A DNA stretch of 8,302 nucleotides from the NCBI GenBank assembly GCA_030618505.1, contig JAUXDF010000117.1, positions 1 to 8,302 on the forward strand, read 5' to 3'. This DNA is from Spongiibacteraceae bacterium. GTDB taxonomy: Bacteria; Pseudomonadota; Gammaproteobacteria; Pseudomonadales; PIVM01. The notes below the pieces were generated by a model. It searched no databases and was not told the DNA's origin. It worked only from the letters and a program-made list of their open reading frames with translations. Numbering within the stretch: position 1 is the first letter of the stretch; each line of letters opens with the position of its first letter. Of this stretch, positions 6,322-8,302 are shown piece after piece. A program made the translations under genes and the position numbers.

Positions 6322-6575
6322 TTATACTCTCCAAATCACATTATCAATTAATTGTTTTTCTACCCAAAATGGGTTGTTACAGTTATTTACCTAAACACTC
6401 TGCCTGTTAAAGTCATCGATTAATATAAATACTTATATGGGTTTTATGGTAGAAGAATTTGTGGTCACCCTCATTATCTGAATAGACCAAAACCTACTAC
6501 AAGACTTTTACTAATGTGACTGAGCAAATTACAAATTCATTCGAAATCAACAATAATATTTATAAACCATTTGGT
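6322..6575 (-). promoter_or_regulatory. AT-rich intergenic region upstream of the sulfotransferase gene
   Basis: This 254-bp AT-rich gap separates the chaperone gene from the sulfotransferase gene and probably holds the latter's promoter. On the minus strand a GATAAT box (6345-6340) lies 16 bp after TTGGGT, but the implied leader would be only about 12 bases, so it is a weak candidate. Small palindromes are present: accca-aaa-tgggt (6362-6374), overlapping that -35, and caattaattg (6345-6354). They could bind regulators. No small gene or RNA is evident. Confidence 0.4.
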
Positions 6576-6578
6576 TTA
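6563..6578 (-). terminator. AT-rich palindrome overlapping the chaperone stop codon
   Basis: taaacca (6563-6569) and tggttta (6572-6578) form a palindrome that includes the TAA stop of the chaperone gene, followed on the minus strand by the AT-rich taaatattattg. The short, AT-rich stem and tiny loop make it at best a weak terminator. No better terminator is visible after this gene. Confidence 0.3.
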
Positions 6579-7304
6579 ACCACCCTGGCTACTATAAATG
6601 ATCACCGGATCCTGGCTACCTTTTATGGCGGCTGTTCCCACCAGTGACTCCAAGTGTCGACTATGTAACTTAATTATCTTTTCCAGAAAACCTGCCAGCT
6701 CGATTAGATATTCCGGTGCATTATGTCCCACCATTTTTATCCCCAGCTCCGGTATCCAGCGCTTAAGGTGACGCCCTAAAAAATCACGTTGTGCGCGACG
6801 AAAACCATCAGCATCCTCACCGTCTCGCAGGCATTCGGCTTCATTAAAACTAAGGTAATGCATAAACTCCAGCTCAGTAATAATATGGTCGGGTAGCTCG
6901 CGCGGGGCGTTAGACATGGTCAAACCAAAGTGATTGTAAAAGCGCACCACATCTTCCATGGTTTTCATGCGCGATCCACCAATATAATCCCCTCCATAAA
7001 GCGAACACCGCGGTGCGCCATCGTTGCTGATATCAAATAGTCCTGTGTAGTCTACTTGCAGCGTATTGTCTGCCTCACCGCTATTTTTTAATGCCGTCCA
7101 GTTGATATCATCAACCATCTCCGGTGCTACTTTGCGTGTTAGCGCCTGCAATTTGTCGGCTACCGCTCCATCGTTTATGGCATCAACGACCTCTTGATCC
7201 GGGTAGCTAAACAGATTGGCTAACAGCAAATAAAGCTCGCTGTAATAGACTGAGAGCTGGTTAGCTGTTTTTTCGATGTCTGCAATATTGATTGCACTAT
7301 TCAT
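6576..7304 (-). CDS. TorD/NarJ/DmsD-family molybdoenzyme chaperone
   Basis: A 242-residue, mainly helical cytoplasmic protein of the Nitrate_red_del/TorD family (PF02613), whose members bind the apo catalytic subunit, help insert the molybdenum cofactor and hold back Tat export until the enzyme is folded. Family marks: an N-terminal YYSELYLLLANLFSYP helix (20-35), DYTGLFDI (85-92), PRCSLYGGDY (98-107), FYNHFGL (122-128) and the signature PDHIITELEFMHYL (138-151). The frame is open for 43 more codons upstream, but ATG 7304 is preferred: it has GGGAGA seven bases upstream, and a longer product would overlap the preceding gene and carry an Arg/Trp-rich extension unlike the family. It follows the molybdoenzyme gene by 34 bp on the same strand, fitting the delta-subunit position known for ethylbenzene and dimethylsulfide dehydrogenase operons. 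Confidence 0.92.
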   Translation of the reverse strand: MNSAINIADIEKTANQLSVYYSELYLLLANLFSYPDQEVVDAINDGAVADKLQALTRKVAPEMVDDINWTALKNSGEADNTLQVDYTGLFDISNDGAPRCSLYGGDYIGGSRMKTMEDVVRFYNHFGLTMSNAPRELPDHIITELEFMHYLSFNEAECLRDGEDADGFRRAQRDFLGRHLKRWIPELGIKMVGHNAPEYLIELAGFLEKIIKLHSRHLESLVGTAAIKGSQDPVIIYSSQGG

Positions 7305-7338
7305 GATTTTTCTCCCACTGTTTTCAGGGCGGCTTGTC

Positions 7339-8302
7339 TCACGCTTTTTCCATCTCCACACGCGTTCCGCGGTCACTCGAACCCGGTGTGCCCACTGCCA
7401 TCCGTGGTTGCAAATGGGTATAACCCCCGGCAAGCTGAATCGGGTTGATGGGACTGGGGGTTATCGCCTGTTGCGACTTGTGATCCTTGAACTGGTAGGG
7501 CTCCCAGGCATGGTAGACAATCAGCTGGCCGGGGCGCACTGAGCTTGCCAATTTGGCATGCACCTGAAAGTCATCCATATCGTTATACACACGGATGTAA
7601 TCACCGTCTTTTATGTTTCTTGCCCTGGCATCTCCCAGTGACACATAGGCAACCGGCTCGCCGCGCTGCAATCTCAGCAGGTTTTCTTCATCCCGCCAGG
7701 CGGAATGGATAGACCAGCGGGTATGCCCACTGGTCATTTGTAAAGGATAGTCGCCACCAATTTTCGGCTGGTCCTTGTGTACCGGTAGCTCCTCGCCCAA
7801 CTCCATATAGTACTCATGGTCGATATAAAATTGCATGCGTCGGGTGAGTGTTGGCCAGGGGCGTTTTTTCTCGGTATGCCAGGTGTTGGCGGTGATGGTT
7901 TCATCAGGATTAACATCGGTGGCGCTGCCGACATTCATATAACCGGTGCCCAAATCCTCGTAACGATGAAATCCTTTTTCTTCCAGCTCATCCCAGGTCA
8001 GGTCGCCGACATTGTCTGACATCTCAAGTGCTTTTGCCCAAAGCTTCTTATCGTCGGTTTCGGTATAGTCCTGATTGAAGGTGAATTCTTCGTAAATGGT
8101 ATCCAAATCGATCTGCTTGCCATGGCGATCAGTATATTGTTTCACGCCACGGGCAATCGCGCGCTCCTGCAAGGCTTTGGTATACAAACAATGAAAGGCC
8201 CAGTCAGATTTTGACTCCCCCAAGGGTTCCACCGCGCTAGTGGTCGCATGGGTATAAGGCACAATCGGTGTTGTCCAGGGAATGCTGTCCTGCTCGTAAT
8301 AC
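7339..8302 (-). CDS. Type II DMSO-reductase-family molybdopterin oxidoreductase catalytic (alpha) subunit, C-terminal part
   Basis: The frame is open to the right edge with no stop, giving 320 visible residues. An internal GTG at 8262 is not the start, because the sequence YYEQDSIPW upstream continues the domain. VEPLGESKSDWAF (about 24-36) matches the insertion preceding the lid domain. Residues about 185-315 are the molybdopterin dinucleotide-binding beta-barrel, with SGHTRWSIHSAWRD (191-204), LQRGEPVAYVSLGDARARNIKDGD (211-234) and LIVYHAWEPYQF (260-271), then a GGYTHL tail (292-297). The HxxWSIHS and YHAWEP elements resemble the type II group: NarG, ethylbenzene dehydrogenase (EbdA), steroid C25 dehydrogenase, dimethylsulfide dehydrogenase, and selenate and chlorate reductases. 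These periplasmic or membrane enzymes couple substrate oxidation or reduction to electron transfer. The Mo-ligand Asp, [4Fe-4S] cluster and Tat signal lie outside the window, so the substrate cannot be assigned. Confidence 0.9.
   Translation of the reverse strand, partial: YYEQDSIPWTTPIVPYTHATTSAVEPLGESKSDWAFHCLYTKALQERAIARGVKQYTDRHGKQIDLDTIYEEFTFNQDYTETDDKKLWAKALEMSDNVGDLTWDELEEKGFHRYEDLGTGYMNVGSATDVNPDETITANTWHTEKKRPWPTLTRRMQFYIDHEYYMELGEELPVHKDQPKIGGDYPLQMTSGHTRWSIHSAWRDEENLLRLQRGEPVAYVSLGDARARNIKDGDYIRVYNDMDDFQVHAKLASSVRPGQLIVYHAWEPYQFKDHKSQQAITPSPINPIQLAGGYTHLQPRMAVGTPGSSDRGTRVEMEKA

Noticed and set aside
6340..6374. TTGGGT-16-GATAAT as a firm promoter for the sulfotransferase gene
   Set aside because: The -35 is poor and the transcript start would fall at the ribosome binding site, so I list it only as a weak candidate inside the intergenic entry.
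7305..7433. N-terminal extension of the chaperone to 7433
   Set aside because: It would overlap the 3' end of the molybdoenzyme gene by 95 bp and carries an atypical Arg/Trp-rich sequence; ATG 7304 has a good ribosome binding site.
8260..8262. GTG as the start of the molybdoenzyme gene
   Set aside because: The frame continues upstream to the window edge with residues that fit the family, and the enzyme's N-terminal domains are missing, so the gene simply runs off the window.

Overview
The window looks like moderate-GC chromosomal DNA from an environmental, probably marine, gammaproteobacterium. This taxonomic guess is inference: it rests on a sulfotransferase next to a DUF1214 protein, a type II molybdoenzyme with its chaperone, and SDR and VOC lipoprotein genes. 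No rRNA, tRNA or taxonomic marker is present.

Layout. The left third reads rightward: the 3' part of a secreted-looking beta-propeller protein of unknown function (1-1358), then two tandem paralogous lipoproteins with a glyoxalase/VOC fold (1466-2038 and 2136-2714). The two lipoprotein genes arose by a local duplication with an exact 670-bp register that includes the ribosome binding site. A 17-bp perfect inverted repeat lies between the propeller gene and the first lipoprotein gene. It can act as a terminator, but it also carries a near-consensus sigma-70 promoter.

The rest reads leftward. At the right edge is the C-terminal part of a type II DMSO-reductase-family molybdenum enzyme (7339 to the edge), followed after 34 bp by its TorD/NarJ-type assembly chaperone (6576-7304). 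A 254-bp gap then precedes a second leftward unit: a sulfotransferase (5122-6321), a DUF1214 protein (3904-5097, 24 bp later) and, 121 bp further on, a short-chain dehydrogenase (3018-3779).

Between the convergent halves (2715-3017) lies a relic that is easy to miss: about 36 codons from the C-terminal end of a DDE transposase of the IS1182 type. It sits directly downstream of the dehydrogenase stop codon, so this junction is an old insertion/deletion scar.

Working together. The chaperone would load or proofread the molybdenum cofactor of the neighbouring catalytic subunit. Genes for the iron-sulfur and heme subunits, expected in this enzyme class, are not between these two genes nor immediately after them. 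The sulfotransferase, DUF1214 protein and dehydrogenase may act together on a lipid- or steroid-like substrate, but nothing in the sequence identifies it. I found no CRISPR array, phage module or clearly new multi-gene system. The most distinctive items are the duplicated VOC lipoproteins, the promoter-embedded palindrome and the transposase relic.
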